The notes below the pieces were generated by a model that ran no database searches, was not told the origin of the DNA, and worked only from the letters and a program-made list of their open reading frames with translations. Shown piece by piece: positions 4,156 to 6,472 of a stretch of 6,472 bases of DNA; the stretch's first letter is position 1, and every line of letters begins with the position of its first letter. The stretch lies in NCBI GenBank assembly GCA_029863035.1, contig JAOTWH010000129.1, forward strand, positions 1 to 6,472, read 5' to 3'. Made by a program: the position numbers and the translations under genes. This stretch comes from Acidimicrobiia bacterium (GTDB taxonomy: Bacteria; Actinomycetota; Acidimicrobiia; UBA5794; JAOTWH01).

Positions 4156-5178
4156 TTATCCGATAGCGTCGTCGCGACGGGCCGCTTCCCCGTATACCTC
4201 CGGATTGAGAATATCGAACGGCCTCTTTCCCTGGAGGAATCGTTCAATGTTGTGCACGGTTCGCAGGGCCATTTCGTCACGAGTCTCGCGAGCCGCCGAC
4301 CCAATGTGTGGCGTCAACACGACATTCGGGAGATCGTAGAGCCCTGGCCGCGGACCCGGGTTCGGCTCCGGCACTTCAGTTTCGTACACATCGAGACCGG
4401 CGCCTCGAATACGTCCCTCGCGTAGGGCAGCCTCCAACGCACCCTCGTCAATTACTGGGCCTCGTGAAGTATTGATGAGAATGGCGCTCGGTTTCATCAA
4501 CGATATGAGTTCCTCGTCGACCAGCCCCCGAGTGGCAACCGTGAGGGTGGGATTGAGAGAGATGAAGTCCGACTCCATAAAGAGATCCTCGATGGACCGG
4601 TATTCGGCGTTGCCCAACACGAACTCTTCGGCAGGCGTCTTGCGGTTGAGGTCGTTGTAGATGATCCGCATCTCACAGGCAGCAGCCCGCTTGGCGACCT
4701 GGGCTCCGACGGTGCCCAAACCGACGATACCCAACGTCTTGCCGAACAGACGGGTGCCGAGAAAGGCAGTCGACTGATTCTGGGTCCACTTCCCATCCCG
4801 AAGAAACTGACCGGCCTCCGGGAGTCGCCAGGCAGTGGCCATCAGCAACGCGAAGGTGAATTCGGCGGCTGTCTTGCTAACAAACTGCGGGAGACCGCAA
4901 ACGGGCACGTTGCGACGAGTGCAGGCCTTTTGGTCGACGAAGGTGGCCTTCATATGCATGGCGGCCACGAGTTTCAGCGGAAGGGCAGCGTTGATCACCT
5001 CTTCGTCAAACTCCACCTCGCCCATCGCGTACAGGATGTCCTTATCTGCCACGGCAGCGACAATCTCATCGTGCGGCATTGGTCCGTCCGTACCTGGGTA
5101 CACCGTCACCTCGCCCAGTTGCCGCAGCCTCTCGAGAGCAATTTCCGAAATGGCTTGAGGTATGAAGATCTTCACCAT
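4156..5178 (-). CDS. D-isomer-specific 2-hydroxyacid dehydrogenase (NAD-dependent, phosphoglycerate dehydrogenase-like)
   Basis: This 340-residue enzyme has the typical two-domain layout. The catalytic domain covers about 1-100 plus the C-terminal helix, and the Rossmann domain about 101-290. The cofactor loop is GIVGLGTVGAQ with Gly153, Gly155 and Gly158. Asp176 near the end of the second strand (IYNDLNR) suggests NAD over NADP. The catalytic triad is complete: Arg239 (NTSRGPVID), Glu268 (DVYETEVP) and His291 (LTPHIGSA). Spacings of 29 and 23 residues equal those I recall for E. coli SerA. It should interconvert a 2-keto acid and a D-2-hydroxy acid in the cytoplasm; there is no ACT domain, so a classical regulated serine-pathway enzyme is unlikely. 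The loop that usually reads GxGxDxID is AMHMKATFVD (73-82), which may change the substrate. The ATG at 5176-5178 is chosen because homologues start there and AAAGGA lies 12 bases upstream; the open frame to 5418 shows no similarity. The stop is TAA. Confidence 0.9.
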   Translation of the reverse strand: MVKIFIPQAISEIALERLRQLGEVTVYPGTDGPMPHDEIVAAVADKDILYAMGEVEFDEEVINAALPLKLVAAMHMKATFVDQKACTRRNVPVCGLPQFVSKTAAEFTFALLMATAWRLPEAGQFLRDGKWTQNQSTAFLGTRLFGKTLGIVGLGTVGAQVAKRAAACEMRIIYNDLNRKTPAEEFVLGNAEYRSIEDLFMESDFISLNPTLTVATRGLVDEELISLMKPSAILINTSRGPVIDEGALEAALREGRIRGAGLDVYETEVPEPNPGPRPGLYDLPNVVLTPHIGSAARETRDEMALRTVHNIERFLQGKRPFDILNPEVYGEAARRDDAIG

Positions 5179-5426
5179 GGTTGCACGTGTTCCTTTGCGT
5201 TGCGGAGCTTGGCCGTCCCTCAGTGGTGGACTACGCAAGCAAACTAGCCACTTAGAGCCTGACCGCTTCCGACGAGAATCTGAAGCCACGGCGCGGACGA
5301 AGGAGTCATTCGGGATCGACGTCGGCGACGCTGCGAACCTGTTTTTCGGCTCGGCAACCAGATCACAACGAACCTCGTCGACACTCCCTGGTGGCGGGAC
5401 CGTCGCCGCTATGGTCATCGACCATT
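5179..5426. other. Divergent spacer between dehydrogenase and LtrA genes
   Basis: These 248 bp must hold the promoters of both divergent genes. I find no convincing -35/-10 pair on either strand. Possible -10 elements are TAGTTT on the minus strand (5241-5246) and TATGGT on the plus strand (5410-5415), neither with a good -35. No strong hairpin, operator or RNA gene is visible. The minus-strand frame is open here but has no recognisable protein. Confidence 0.5.
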
Positions 5427-6472
5427 GTGGACGGTTTCCTAGACGAGGATCGCAGCGCCAGCTTCATCGAGTTGTTCTTCGACCTCGTCTTCGTCTTCGG
5501 GATAACTCAGATCGTGTCGTCCGCCCACGGTCACCTCGACTGGCCCACGTTGTGGCGCGCCGCCGTTGTCCTTGCGTTGCTGTGGTGGACGTGGACCCAG
5601 TACACGTGGGTGGCGGGATATGCCGACTTCGACTTGCTGCGTCCTCGACTCGTGCTGCTGGTGGCAACAGCCGGCACTTTCGTGCTGGCGGTGGCGGTCC
5701 AAGGAGCCTGGGCCGATGAAGGCGCCATCTTCGCACTGGCGTACTTCGCGGTGATGGCCCTTGGCGGGCTGTTCATGATCTTCAATGCCAAGATGGCCGA
5801 AGTCGAGGGGCGGGCGGCGGCCGATCAGATGGCGGGAGCCATCGCCTACGTGTCGCGCATGATGGCAGGTTCGGCGTTGGTGCTGGTGGGAGGGCTGGTT
5901 TCTGTCGACCTCAGGCCGTGGCTCTGGGTCGCCGCTGTCGTCGTCAACTTCCTCAGCTCACTCTCCGCAGGACGGTACGAGTACGAAGTCGATGCCTCTC
6001 ACTTCTCGGAGCGACACGGACTGTTCGTCATCATCGTCCTCGGCGAGGTGCTCATCGCCATCGGCATCGGGACGGTCGGCCAGGAGGGCTCTTTCGCCTT
6101 CTACGTGGCCGGCACTGCCATGCTGGTCGTCGCCCTGGGGATGTGGTGGTCCTACTTCGACTGGGTGTTCCGCGTCGGCGAGAAGGCCCTCAAGGCCACA
6201 ACCGGCATCGCCCGGAGCCGATTAGCACGAGACGCCTACTCGCTGGCCCACTACCCGTTGGTGGCGGGTGTCATCCTCTTCGCCGTGGGCACCGAGGAGC
6301 TCTTAGCGCATCCCGACGTAGCGCTGGCGAGCCCGGAACGCTGGGCGTTGGTGGGAGGGCTCATGCTCTTCCTCGCCTCGCAGTCGATCATGGTGTTCCG
6401 TTTCGTCCGGGCAGTCACGTGGGAGCGCTTCGCGGTCATCGCCCTCCTTGGCCTGGCCGGCCTCGCTCTCGG
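5427..6472 (+). CDS. ltrA: LtrA-family (low temperature requirement protein A) membrane protein, right-truncated
   Basis: The frame from GTG 5427-5429 is open to the window end, giving the first 348 residues of a multi-helix membrane protein. The N-terminal signature SFIELFFDLVFVFGITQIV (12-30) and the central ASHFSERHGLFVIIVLGEVL (190-209) are hallmarks of the LtrA family. Supporting segments are WWSYFDWVF (240-248) and AHYPLVAGVILFAVGTEELL (274-293). About nine to ten helices are visible so far. LtrA was named from a Listeria mutant that grows poorly in the cold; the molecular function is not settled. Family members have about 350-400 residues, so only the end is missing. No ATG start exists before the family signature. 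GTG 5427 gives a short N-terminus of usual type, and GTG 5391 in the same frame is the alternative; neither has a clear Shine-Dalgarno, so translation may be leaderless. Confidence 0.9.
   Translation, partial: MDGFLDEDRSASFIELFFDLVFVFGITQIVSSAHGHLDWPTLWRAAVVLALLWWTWTQYTWVAGYADFDLLRPRLVLLVATAGTFVLAVAVQGAWADEGAIFALAYFAVMALGGLFMIFNAKMAEVEGRAAADQMAGAIAYVSRMMAGSALVLVGGLVSVDLRPWLWVAAVVVNFLSSLSAGRYEYEVDASHFSERHGLFVIIVLGEVLIAIGIGTVGQEGSFAFYVAGTAMLVVALGMWWSYFDWVFRVGEKALKATTGIARSRLARDAYSLAHYPLVAGVILFAVGTEELLAHPDVALASPERWALVGGLMLFLASQSIMVFRFVRAVTWERFAVIALLGLAGLAL

Noticed and set aside
5179..5418. N-terminal extension of the dehydrogenase by 80 residues
   Set aside because: No domain is visible in it, and the family N-terminus begins at the ATG 5176-5178, which has a purine-rich ribosome binding site upstream.
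1..6472. CRISPR array, complete insertion sequence, toxin-antitoxin pair or riboswitch
   Set aside because: No spaced long repeats, transposase motifs, paired small genes or recognised aptamer sequences were seen on either strand.

Overview
The window is GC-rich DNA with G/C-biased third codon positions, GTG starts and clear Shine-Dalgarno sites on some genes. The protein set (LtrA-family membrane protein, CNNM/CorC-type CBS protein, VOC protein, a relic of a DHA2-type drug exporter) and the ...GCTAC 3' end of an initiator-tRNA relic point to an actinobacterium, possibly an uncultured lineage. This assignment is inference.

Layout, left to right. 1-149: tail of an unrecognised + strand gene. 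288-818: a four-helix membrane protein of unknown function. 912-1289: a small VOC/glyoxalase-fold protein. 1290-1486: a convergent gap that holds a 22-nt copy of the initiator tRNA anticodon arm. 1487-2728 (-): a full-length CNNM/CorC/HlyC-type membrane protein with paired CBS domains. 2742-2843: a possible coding remnant overlapping the likely promoter of that gene. 2850-3539 (-): a metallo-beta-lactamase-fold hydrolase with all metal ligands. 3540-4155: about 600 bp with no intact gene. It holds a short relic of a DHA2 (EmrB/QacA-type) exporter, a terminator-like hairpin, the 3' two thirds of an initiator tRNA gene, and an array of GTCCC motifs spaced exactly 10 bp apart. 4156-5178 (-): a D-2-hydroxyacid dehydrogenase. 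5179-5426: divergent spacer. 5427 to the right edge: an LtrA-family membrane protein, cut by the window end.

The intact genes are ordinary accessory or housekeeping-type functions with no obvious shared pathway. The noteworthy part is 3636-3974, which looks like a scar of an integrative element: a partial tRNA gene that keeps its 3' end and downstream hairpin, joined at its 5' side to helically phased short repeats. A second, direct-oriented copy of the tRNA anticodon arm lies 2,467 bp away at 1396-1417. The CNNM and MBL genes therefore sit between two tRNA-derived direct repeats. No integrase, transposase, CRISPR array or complete mobile element is visible here, so the attachment-site reading is an inference.
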